Origin: Phenylobacterium sp. | GTDB taxonomy: Bacteria > Pseudomonadota > Alphaproteobacteria > Caulobacterales > Caulobacteraceae | DNA: 64,000 bases | Reading direction: 5' to 3' | Assembly (NCBI RefSeq): GCF_030681155.1 | Contig: NZ_JAUXXE010000019.1 | Span: forward strand, 1-64,000 | Shown: one piece after another, positions 11,008 through 19,378 of the stretch | Layout: each line of letters begins with the position of its first letter | How positions within the stretch are numbered: the stretch's first letter is position 1 | Program-made: the position numbers and the translations under genes | The notes under the pieces: model-generated | Databases searched by the model: none | Told to the model about the DNA's origin: nothing | Seen by the model: only the letters and a program-made list of their open reading frames with translations

Positions 11008-12321
11008 TCAGCCTCCCGACTTCAGGAAATCTAGCGCCATCAGCGCCTGGGCCCGCACGCCGGTCTCCATCGCGCGCTCGTCGACGTCGAAGAACGGCGA
11101 GTGATTGGCGCCCTTCGGGTTGCCGACGCCCAGGTGATAGAAGAAGCCCGGCACTTCCTTCTGGAAGTAGGAGAAGTCCTCCGCCCCCATGATGAAGTCG
11201 ATGTCGTCCTTGACCTGGCCTTGGGCGGCGCGAGCCAGGGTCGGCTTCATCTGGGCGGTCAGGTCGCGATTGTTGTCGGTGACCGGGTTCGGCGTGCCCC
11301 AGTTGAACTTCGCCGTGGCGCCATAGCGCTCGGAAATCGAAGTCACTGCCTTTTCGGCGCGGGCGATGACGTCGGTGCGCATGCCCGGATCGAAGGTCCG
11401 CAGCGTGCCGGTCATGGTCAGGTCTTCGGGGATGATGTTGTAGCGCAGCCCGCCATGCAGGGTGGCCACGGTCAGCACGGTGGGGGTCTTGGAGACATTC
11501 ACCTGGCGGGCGGCGATCTGGTTGAAGGCGGTGACGATGTCGGCGGTCAGCGAGGACATGTCGATCCCGACCCAAGGGGTCGAACCGTGCGCCTGGCGGC
11601 CCTTGAGCTGGATTTCGTAGCGGTCCGAAGCGGCCATCATCGGGCCCGGACGCCAGACCAGGGCGCCGACAGGGCCAGGGAACGCGTGCAGACCGAAGAT
11701 CGCATCGACCTTGGGATTCTTCAGCACGCCTTCCTTGACCATCAGCGGGGCGCCGCCCTCCTCGCCCATCGGCGCGCCTTCCTCGGCGGGCTGGAAGATG
11801 AAGACGACCGTGCCCTCGATCTGGTCCTTCATGCCGGCGAGGATTTCCGCCGTGCCCATCAGGATGGCGACGTGGCTGTCGTGGCCGCAGGCGTGCATCA
11901 CCGGCACGGTCTGGCCGTTGTATTGCGCCGTAACCTTCGAGGCGAACGGCAGGCCGGTCTGTTCGGCGACCGGCAGAGCGTCCATGTCGGCGCGCAGGGC
12001 CACGACCTTGCCGGGCTTGCCGCCCTTCAGGATACCGACGACCCCGGTCTTGCCGACTCCGGTGCGCACTTCCATGCCCAGGCTGCGCAGATGGTCGGCG
12101 ACCACCTTGGCGGTGCGAACCTCGCTGTTGCTGAGTTCGGGATGCTCATGCAGATCGCGGCGCCAGGCGATGACCTTGGGCTGCAGCGCCTTGGCCTTGG
12201 CGAAAACCGCGGCGTCATAGGGCTTGGCGGCCGGAACCTGGGCCTGCGCGTCCTGCGCCTGGGCCGAACCGACCATCACCATCGCCGCGGCCACACCCGC
12301 GAACCAAACCGCCTTGGACAT
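11008..12321 (-). CDS. M20 family amidohydrolase/peptidase (exported, hippurate-hydrolase-like)
   Basis: Signal peptide AVWFAGVAAAMVMVGSAQAQ; WRRDLHEHPELSNSE, HACGHDSHVAILMG, FIMGAEDFSYF. Confidence 0.9.
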   Translation of the reverse strand: MSKAVWFAGVAAAMVMVGSAQAQDAQAQVPAAKPYDAAVFAKAKALQPKVIAWRRDLHEHPELSNSEVRTAKVVADHLRSLGMEVRTGVGKTGVVGILKGGKPGKVVALRADMDALPVAEQTGLPFASKVTAQYNGQTVPVMHACGHDSHVAILMGTAEILAGMKDQIEGTVVFIFQPAEEGAPMGEEGGAPLMVKEGVLKNPKVDAIFGLHAFPGPVGALVWRPGPMMAASDRYEIQLKGRQAHGSTPWVGIDMSSLTADIVTAFNQIAARQVNVSKTPTVLTVATLHGGLRYNIIPEDLTMTGTLRTFDPGMRTDVIARAEKAVTSISERYGATAKFNWGTPNPVTDNNRDLTAQMKPTLARAAQGQVKDDIDFIMGAEDFSYFQKEVPGFFYHLGVGNPKGANHSPFFDVDERAMETGVRAQALMALDFLKSGG

Positions 12322-12335
12322 ACTTGCTCCTGATC

Positions 12336-13448
12336 TTAAGTCGCCGGCCGGGCGATACGCCCGCCGGTCATCGGCGCCGGGACGCCCGTGGTCTTGGGAA
12401 ACGAAATCGGCAGGCCTCGAGCCGTGCGCGCCGCCAGATAGGCGAAGGCCTCGGCCTCGATGGCGTCGCCGCGCCAGCCGTGGTCCTCGGCGGTCTTCAC
12501 CGGAACGCTCAGCCGCTCGGCGAAGGCCTTCATGATCTCTGGATTGTGCCGGCCGCCGCCGCAGACCACCAATTCGCTCGGCGCCCCGCCCATCATGTCG
12601 AAGCCCAGTTTCAGGGCCTCGGCGGTGAAGGCCACCAGGGTCGCGGCGGCGTCCTCAAGCTTAAGGTGCTCCAGCGAATCCAGCGAGAAGTCGTAGCGGT
12701 CCAGCGACTTGGGCGGCGGCGCCTGGAAGTAGGGATGGCCGAGCAGGCCGCGCAGGACGCCTTCGTCCACCTGTCCGACGCTGGCGTAGTGACCACCGGC
12801 GTCATAGCGGCCGGCTCCCCGATCCTGGATCAGCAGGTCGATCATCCCGTTGCCGGGGCCGGTGTCGAAGGCGGCGATCTCGTCCCCGCCCGCCCAGAAG
12901 GTGACGTTCGCCACACCGCCGACATTCAGGACCGCCAGCGGCGCCTCCAGGCCCGAAGCCCTGGCCCGGGCCAGATGGTAGATTGGGGCGAGCGGCGCGC
13001 CCTCCCCGCCCGCCGCCACGTCGGCCGTCCGGAAGTCATAAGCGACCGGGACGCCTGTGGCGTTCGCCAGCCACTGGGCGTCGCCCAATTGCACCGTGCG
13101 CCCGACGCGGCCCTCCTGCGGTCGCTCGTGCAGCACCGTCTGGCCGTGCATGCCGATAAGGTCGATCTGCGCCCAGCTCAGTCCGTGCTCGGCCAGGAAA
13201 CCTTCGGCGGCCTCGAAATGCTCCCGCGCGACGGCCAGCGCGGCTTCGTTGAAGATGGCCGGCTCCGGCGTCCCGCGCGTCCACTGCAGCGCCTCACGGG
13301 TGGCGGCGAGGGCGATGTCGCGAACAGCCTCCGTCAGCTTCCGGTCTCCAGCGGGGCCAAAAGCCGAAATCGTTTCGCCGTCCGTCTCCAAGATCGCCAT
13401 GTCGCAGGCGTCGAGAGAGGTGCCGGTCATGAACCCGAGAACTCGCAT
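12336..13448 (-). CDS. anmK: anhydro-N-acetylmuramic acid kinase
   Basis: MRVLGFMTGTSLDACDMAI; IGMHGQTVLH; FDTGPGNGMIDLLI. Confidence 0.93.
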   Translation of the reverse strand: MRVLGFMTGTSLDACDMAILETDGETISAFGPAGDRKLTEAVRDIALAATREALQWTRGTPEPAIFNEAALAVAREHFEAAEGFLAEHGLSWAQIDLIGMHGQTVLHERPQEGRVGRTVQLGDAQWLANATGVPVAYDFRTADVAAGGEGAPLAPIYHLARARASGLEAPLAVLNVGGVANVTFWAGGDEIAAFDTGPGNGMIDLLIQDRGAGRYDAGGHYASVGQVDEGVLRGLLGHPYFQAPPPKSLDRYDFSLDSLEHLKLEDAAATLVAFTAEALKLGFDMMGGAPSELVVCGGGRHNPEIMKAFAERLSVPVKTAEDHGWRGDAIEAEAFAYLAARTARGLPISFPKTTGVPAPMTGGRIARPAT

Positions 13449-13489
13449 GGAGCTTGACTGCCACGACGTGCGCGCCGTAGCTAGTCGCC

Positions 13490-13537
13490 ATGATCACCCG
13501 CGTCACCATCGCCGGCCGCTATTACCGCCTGCCCTAG
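13490..13537 (+). CDS. candidate tyrosine-containing leader peptide MITRVTIAGRYYRLP upstream of tyrS
   Basis: 15-codon ORF with tandem TAT TAC; stop codon sits in a 7-bp hairpin. No strong RBS seen. Confidence 0.25.
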   Translation: MITRVTIAGRYYRLP

Positions 13538-13545
13538 AGCAGGCG
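13526..13545 (+). promoter_or_regulatory. stem-loop CGCCTGC-CCTAGA-GCAGGCG in tyrS leader region
   Basis: Perfect 7-bp inverted repeat, 6-nt loop; no downstream T-tract. Confidence 0.45.
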
Positions 13546-13637
13546 CGGACGATCCCTTGCGCCACCCCTTACAGGTCGGTGCCGCATCTCACGCAAATTG
13601 ACGGTTTCCGGCCTCTCGCCGATCAGGAGCCTGTCAG

Positions 13638-14969
13638 ATGTCCCTCGAAAATCCCGATAGCGGCGTGTTACAGCGCCCTGCAGAATCCCAGCCTTCAGAA
13701 GACCGCCCCATGTCCGCCGATCAGCCGTTCAAGTCCCAGTTCCTGAAGACCATGCAGGAGCGCGGTTACATTCACCAGATCACCCACCCGGTGGAACTGG
13801 ATGAAGCCGCCAGCAAGGGGCCTATCACGGCCTACATCGGCTTCGACGCCACCGCCTCAAGCCTGCACGTCGGGCACATGATCCAGATCATGATGCTGCG
13901 TCGGCTGCAGCAGGCGGGCCACAAGCCGATCGTGCTGATGGGCGGCGGGACCACCAAGGTTGGCGACCCCACCTTCAAGGACACCCAGCGCCCGCTGCTC
14001 ACCGACGAGCAGATCAAGGCCAATATCGACAGCATGAAGGTCAGCTTTGCGCGCTTCCTGACGTTCGGCGACGGCCCCACCGATGCGGTGATGGTCGACA
14101 ACGCCGACTGGCTGGACAAACTCGGCTACGTCCAGTTCCTGCGCGACTACGGCGTGCACTTCACCATCAACCGGATGCTGACCTTCGACAGCGTCAAGCT
14201 GCGGCTCGAGCGTGAGCAGCCGATGACGTTCCTCGAATTCAACTACATGCTGATGCAGGCCACGGACTTCCTGGAGTTGGAGCGTACTCACGGCTGCGTC
14301 CTGCAGATGGGCGGCTCGGACCAGTGGGGGAACATCATCAACGGCGTGGAGCTGATCCGCCGCGTCGATCAGAAGCCGTCGTTCGGCCTCACCACGCCCC
14401 TGCTCTCGACGGCCTCTGGCCAGAAGATGGGCAAGACCGTGGGCGGCGCCGTCTGGCTGAACGCCGACATGCGCAGCCCCTACGACTACTGGCAGTTCTG
14501 GCGGAACACCGAGGACGCCGATGTCGGACGCTTCATGAAGCTATTCACCGACCTGTCGATGGAGGACATCGCCCGGTACGAAGCCATGCAGGGCGCCGAC
14601 ATCAACGAGGCCAAGAAAGTGCTGGCCAACGAGGCCACGCGGATGCTGCACGGCGAGGAAGCGGCGCACGCCGCCGCCGAAGCCGCACGCGTCGCTTTTG
14701 AAGTCGGCAGCGTCTCCGGCGACATGCCGACCTTCGAGATCGCCGCCGCCGACCTGGAGGCGGGCGTCGTCCTGGCCGCCCTGGCGACCGACGCCGGCTT
14801 GGCCGCTTCGCGCGGCGAGGCCCGGCGCCTGGCGCAAGGCGGCGGCCTTCGAGTCAACGATGCGGCTGAAGCTGACGCCAATCGCACGATCACATCGGCC
14901 GATCTGGTCGACGGCGTCGTGAAGCTCGCGGCCGGCAAAAAGAAAATCGTTTTGGTGAAGCCGGTCTAG
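13638..14969 (+). CDS. tyrS: tyrosyl-tRNA synthetase
   Basis: [16 protein letters not shown] (HIGH-type), [12 protein letters not shown] (KMSKS-type), C-terminal S4. 13638 has AGGAG upstream; homology would also allow 13710 ([11 protein letters not shown]). Confidence 0.94.
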   Translation: MSLENPDSGVLQRPAESQPSEDRPMSADQPFKSQFLKTMQERGYIHQITHPVELDEAASKGPITAYIGFDATASSLHVGHMIQIMMLRRLQQAGHKPIVLMGGGTTKVGDPTFKDTQRPLLTDEQIKANIDSMKVSFARFLTFGDGPTDAVMVDNADWLDKLGYVQFLRDYGVHFTINRMLTFDSVKLRLEREQPMTFLEFNYMLMQATDFLELERTHGCVLQMGGSDQWGNIINGVELIRRVDQKPSFGLTTPLLSTASGQKMGKTVGGAVWLNADMRSPYDYWQFWRNTEDADVGRFMKLFTDLSMEDIARYEAMQGADINEAKKVLANEATRMLHGEEAAHAAAEAARVAFEVGSVSGDMPTFEIAAADLEAGVVLAALATDAGLAASRGEARRLAQGGGLRVNDAAEADANRTITSADLVDGVVKLAAGKKKIVLVKPV

Positions 14970-14978
14970 AACCACGAA

Positions 14979-15018
14979 CTGCTCGTCATGGCCGGGTCTG
15001 CTCGGTCATGACGAACAG
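14979..15018 (+). terminator. intergenic hairpin between tyrS and peroxiredoxin gene
   Basis: CTGCTCGTCATG...CATGACGAACAG: 11 of 12 positions pair. No T-tract, so the terminator role is uncertain. Confidence 0.35.
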
Positions 15019-15043
15019 GGTTGGGGACCCCACGGAGAGCAAG

Positions 15044-15514
15044 ATGTCCGAACTAGCTCCTGGCGCGCCCGCGCCAGACTTCGAACTCGCCGGCGCTGAC
15101 GGCGCGGTGACGCTCGCCGACTTCAAGGGCAAGGCGCTGGTCGTCTACTTCTACCCGAAGGACGACACGGCCGGATGCACCAAGGAGGCCCAGGAATTCA
15201 CCGCCCTGGCCGCCGATTTCGCAAAAGCCGGCGTCGCCCTGCTCGGCGTTTCCAAGGACAGTGTCGCCAGTCACGCGAAGTTTACAGCCAAGTACGACCT
15301 TGCGGTCCCGCTGGCTTCGGACCCCGAAGGCGCGATGATCGAGCGCTACGGCGCCTGGGTCGAGAAGAACATGTACGGCAGCAAGTACATGGGAATCGAA
15401 CGCTCCACCTACCTGATCGACGCCGAGGGCAAGCTGGCGCGGATCTGGCGCAAAGTGAAAGTGCCTGGCCACGCGGCCGAGGTGCTGAAAGCCGCCCAAG
15501 CCTTACAAGCTTAA
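15044..15514 (+). CDS. bcp: thioredoxin-dependent thiol peroxidase (Bcp-type peroxiredoxin)
   Basis: PAPDFELAGADGAVTLADFKGKALVVYFYPKDDTAGCTKEAQEF. Confidence 0.93.
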   Translation: MSELAPGAPAPDFELAGADGAVTLADFKGKALVVYFYPKDDTAGCTKEAQEFTALAADFAKAGVALLGVSKDSVASHAKFTAKYDLAVPLASDPEGAMIERYGAWVEKNMYGSKYMGIERSTYLIDAEGKLARIWRKVKVPGHAAEVLKAAQALQA

Positions 15515-15802
15515 GCGTTGGAGGCTGCGGCGGGTCGTCGCAGAAGCGGCGAATACGACGTCGTGACGGAACCCTCCGGTACGCGCTCCTGTTGTAGATT
15601 TGTCGCGACATGTTGCGATCTGTGATTGGCGCGAGGCCCAAGCGACGCCGTATCTAGCGGTTACGCTCAGGTCTCGTTAACCAAACATCTGGATACTTGA
15701 AGCGCACCCGCTCGCACACGTTGCAGGGTGATTGGCCTTGCGCGTTATCCAAAACTCATTGCATATCCGCGGCACCCTGGTTCCGTAATCGATACGGTGA
15801 GC

Positions 15803-16960
15803 ATGACACGCTTCGCGCGCCTCCGCCGATCGCTCGAAGAGCTATTCCCTGAGAGGCATCTCTACGTCCGTTCCGGCGGAGAAATGCGCTCGTTCGTCCT
15901 AACGTCCGGCCGTCAGATGATGATCGCCGGCGGTGTCGCCGCTGGCGCGCTCTGGATGGGGGTCAGCACCGCGGCGATGATGGTCAACGCCATGGCCCTG
16001 TCGGGGCACGACCAAGAGTTGGCCCGTATGCAGGCCAAGTCCGAGCGCCTGGTGGCCGACCGCGAGGCGCGCCTCAACAGCGCCGTGGCCCAACTTAACG
16101 CCAATGAAGGCGGCGTGGACGCCCTGGCCGTCACCGTCGAGCGCCGCCATGCAGCGCTCGCGATGCTGCTGACCGAGATCAAGGGCCAGCCCGGCGCGAC
16201 CGCCGCCCTGACCCCGGCCATCGAGAAGGCGACCAACGCGCCGGCCAATTCGAGCCCGCTGCGCCGCATCGAGATGGTGCGCGCCGGCCAGGAACGCCTG
16301 ATCGACGCCGCCGACGATTTCGCCAAGACGCGCGCCGACCGGCTGCGCCTGGCCTTCCGGCTCGCCGGCCTGACGCCATCGTCCTACATGCCGAAGTCCG
16401 GCTCGCTGGGCGGCCCGCTGATCGAAGCCAAGGACCCGCGCGCCCTGGCCGCCGTGCTGGACGTCGATGAGGGCTTCGCCGAGCGCATCCAGCACGCCGC
16501 GACCAACCTTTCCGAGGCTGGCTCGCTCGCCGACGCAGCGACCAAGCTGCCCTTCGCCCGGCCGACCACGCTCACCCCGCAAACCAGCAGCTTCGGCGTG
16601 CGCTTCGATCCCTTCACACGGCGCCCGGCCTTCCACTCCGGGCTCGATTTCGCCGGGGCTTCCAACACTCCGATCTATTCGACCGCGCCCGGCGTGGTGT
16701 CGTTCACCGGCGTCCGCTCGGGCTATGGCAACACCATCGAGGTCGATCACGGACGCGGCTTCAAGACGCGCTACGCCCACCTGAACGGCATCGCCGTGCA
16801 GCCGGGCCAGCGCATCGCGGTGGGCCAGCGCATCGGCGCGATGGGTTCGACAGGGCGGTCCACGGGGCCGCACCTGCACTACGAGGTCTGGGTGAACGGT
16901 CGAGCCCAGAACCCCAATCGGTTCATAAAGGCTGGCGATTATGTTCTCCAAAACGGCTAA
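15803..16960 (+). CDS. membrane-anchored M23 family metallopeptidase
   Basis: C-terminal FHSGLDFAGASNTPIYSTAPGVVSFTGVRSGYGNTIEVDHGRGFKTRYAHL...STGRSTGPHLHYEVWVNG; N-terminal TM and coiled coil. Start MTRFARLRRSLEELF preferred over 15728. Confidence 0.92.
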   Translation: MTRFARLRRSLEELFPERHLYVRSGGEMRSFVLTSGRQMMIAGGVAAGALWMGVSTAAMMVNAMALSGHDQELARMQAKSERLVADREARLNSAVAQLNANEGGVDALAVTVERRHAALAMLLTEIKGQPGATAALTPAIEKATNAPANSSPLRRIEMVRAGQERLIDAADDFAKTRADRLRLAFRLAGLTPSSYMPKSGSLGGPLIEAKDPRALAAVLDVDEGFAERIQHAATNLSEAGSLADAATKLPFARPTTLTPQTSSFGVRFDPFTRRPAFHSGLDFAGASNTPIYSTAPGVVSFTGVRSGYGNTIEVDHGRGFKTRYAHLNGIAVQPGQRIAVGQRIGAMGSTGRSTGPHLHYEVWVNGRAQNPNRFIKAGDYVLQNG

Positions 16961-17390
16961 GCCCGAAAAGGCTTCCGTGAAGTCCGATGCGTCCCTGTCG
17001 GCACAGTCCAGCGACCCTGCGCGCAAGACGCCCCGTCCCGCTTCCCTGATCAGCGAAGACATCACCATCGAAGGCGGCGTCGCTGGCGAGGGTGACCTTC
17101 ACGTCGATGGCGTGATCCGTGGCGACGTCCGCATCGGACACCTGACGATCGGCGAGACCGGCCACATCGAAGGCGCTATCCACGCCGACACCGTCGATGT
17201 GCGGGGGCGCATCATTGGAACGCTGACCGCCAAGCAGGTCCGCCTCTATGGCACCGCCTATGTCGATGGCGACATCACCCATGAAGCGCTGTCGGTCGAG
17301 ACCGGGGCATTCTTCCAGGGACGGAGCCTGAAGTTCCAACGCCCAGCCCCGGTCGCCCTGGCCGCGCCGGACGAAGCCAAGAGCGCCTAG
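16941..17390 (+). CDS. bactofilin family cytoskeletal protein
   Basis: ISEDITIEGGVAGEGDLHVDGVIRGDVRIGHLTIGETGHIEGAIHADTVDVRGRIIGTLTAKQVRL: bactofilin beta-helix repeats. Confidence 0.93.
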   Translation: MFSKTAKPEKASVKSDASLSAQSSDPARKTPRPASLISEDITIEGGVAGEGDLHVDGVIRGDVRIGHLTIGETGHIEGAIHADTVDVRGRIIGTLTAKQVRLYGTAYVDGDITHEALSVETGAFFQGRSLKFQRPAPVALAAPDEAKSA

Positions 17391-18097
17391 GCCGCTGCGT
17401 TCTCGTAGGCGCCGTTCTTCAGCATCGGCGCGCAGTGGCTGACATTCAGTTCGAGCGCGATCTCGACGTCCATGGCGTGCTCACGCCCGATCAACTCAAG
17501 GCCTGAACGGCACCCACGCAGGGTATGCGCCAGGTGAGGCTGGGCGCTGAGGAACGCGTCGCGCGCCACCTCGGCCTCGGGCTCTCCATTGAGCTTCAGG
17601 GCCGCGATGATCGCCCCTGCCCCCAGCAAATCCTCGATCGCCGGCCGCAGGCTGTCGTCGGGCCAGCGCTCGCCGGCCGGGATGACCGCGATGTCCGCGC
17701 CCTCCGCCAAGGCCAGAGCCTTGAAGGCGACCGCCTCGGCGTTGCGAAGGCAGCCAGCCAGGACAGCGGCCCGGCCGCAGGCCAGCGACAGGCGTGAACC
17801 ATTCGGTGAGGGCAGCAGCAGGCGCTCGCCGGGGTTCAGCTTCATCAGGCTGGCCGGCGAAAGGCTGAGTTGCCCGCCGGCCTTGCGGCTGGCCGCTAAC
17901 CGCACCCCCAGCCGCGTGGCCTCGGCGCGCGCGGCTTCATCGTCGCCATAGGGGAACGGGTGGATGCGGGCATGTCGATGCACCGCCACATCGACAGCAG
18001 TCGAGAACGACAAGACATCGACGATCACCATCACGGCGACCCGCTCGCGCAGGGCTTGCACCCCGCTCAGCCCCCACTCGCAATGGACCCGTTGCAT
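17387..18097 (-). CDS. 2-phosphosulfolactate phosphatase family protein (ComB-like)
   Basis: VMVIVDVLSFSTAVDVAVHRHARIHPF; LLLPSPNGSRLSLACG; VIPAGERWPDDSLRPAIEDLLGAGAII. Confidence 0.85.
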   Translation of the reverse strand: MQRVHCEWGLSGVQALRERVAVMVIVDVLSFSTAVDVAVHRHARIHPFPYGDDEAARAEATRLGVRLAASRKAGGQLSLSPASLMKLNPGERLLLPSPNGSRLSLACGRAAVLAGCLRNAEAVAFKALALAEGADIAVIPAGERWPDDSLRPAIEDLLGAGAIIAALKLNGEPEAEVARDAFLSAQPHLAHTLRGCRSGLELIGREHAMDVEIALELNVSHCAPMLKNGAYENAAA

Positions 18098-18163
18098 GTC
18101 GCACCCTGTTTTCTGTCAGCCTTGCCGATCAGAACGCGCAGGCGGGGCCAAAAGCAACTTCGC

Positions 18164-19283
18164 CTAGGCGCCGGCCTCGCGGGTGACGCCAACCCTCTGG
18201 GCCAGCGAAGCGCCCATGAAGGCGTCCAGATCGCCGTCCAGCACACCTTGGGTGTCGGAGGTCTCCACGTCGGTCCGCAGGTCCTTCACCATCTGATACG
18301 GCTGCAGGACATAGGAGCGGATCTGGTGACCCCAGCCGATGTCGGTCTTCTGGTCTTCCAGGGCCTGGGCCTCGGCCTCGCGCTTCTGCAGTTCCAACTC
18401 GTAGAGCCGCGCGCGAAGCATTTTCCAAGCTTCCTCGCGGTTCTGGTGCTGCGAGCGACCCGACTGGCAGGCCACGGCCACGCCGGTCGGAATGTGCGTC
18501 AGGCGCACGGCGGAGTCGGTCTTGTTGATGTGCTGACCACCCGCGCCGGACGCGCGGTAGGTGTCGGTGCGAACATCGGACGGGTTGATCTCGATCTCGA
18601 TAGTGTCGTCGACCACCGGATAGACCCATACCGACGCAAAGCTCGTGTGCCGCTTGGCTGCCGAGTCATAAGGCGAAATCCGGACCAGGCGGTGAACACC
18701 GGCCTCGGTCTTCAGCCAGCCATAGGCGTTGGGGCCCTTGACCTGCAGGGTGACCGACTTGATCCCGGCCTGTTCGCCCGGGGTCTCTTCCAGGAAATCG
18801 ACGGTCATGCCGTGGGCGTTGGCCCAGCGGCTGTACATGCGCAGCAGCATGCCTGCCCAGTCGTTGGACTCGGTGCCGCCGGCGCCGGAATTGATTTCAA
18901 CGAAAGCGTCGTTGCCGTCCGCCTCGCCCGAGAGCAGAGCTTCGAGCTCGGCGCGCGCCGCCCGTTCCTTCAGACCCTTGAGCTGGGCGCGAGCCTCATC
19001 GAGTGAGGATTCGTCGCCGTCCTCGTCGGCCATCTCGGCATAGCCGACAGCGTCGGCCAGATCGCGCTCAAGCGACTGCACGGCCTCGATCTGGGCCGCC
19101 AGCTTGCTGCGTTCGCGGCTGATTGCCTGGGCGGCCGCCGCGTCATTCCACAGGGTAGGATCCTCGACGCGGGCGTTCAGCTCATCGAGCTTTCTTAGGG
19201 AAGGTTCCCAGTCAAAGTCGCCTCCTGAGCAGTTCAATCGACTGCTCGATGTCGGCCTTGGAGGCCTCGACATCCGCTCTCAT
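18164..19283 (-). CDS. prfB: peptide chain release factor 2 (expressed by +1 programmed frameshift at CTT TGA C)
   Basis: GGQ motif region [24 protein letters not shown]. Minus-strand ATG at 19283 reads [23 protein letters not shown] then TGA (19214-19212); +1 shift gives [19 protein letters not shown] 3 nt before CTT. Confidence 0.95.
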
Positions 19284-19378
19284 GGGAATCTCCGAACCAG
19301 ACGTGTTCTGGGGTCGCGGCAGATAACGCGCGGGGGACCGGAAAACAATGGCCTCCCCGCAGATCGGTGATCCCGACC

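Noticed and set aside
18164-19283. prfB as a pseudogene or sequencing frameshift
   Set aside because: The in-frame TGA sits at the canonical CTT TGA C site with AGGAGG spaced as expected, so it is programmed frameshifting.
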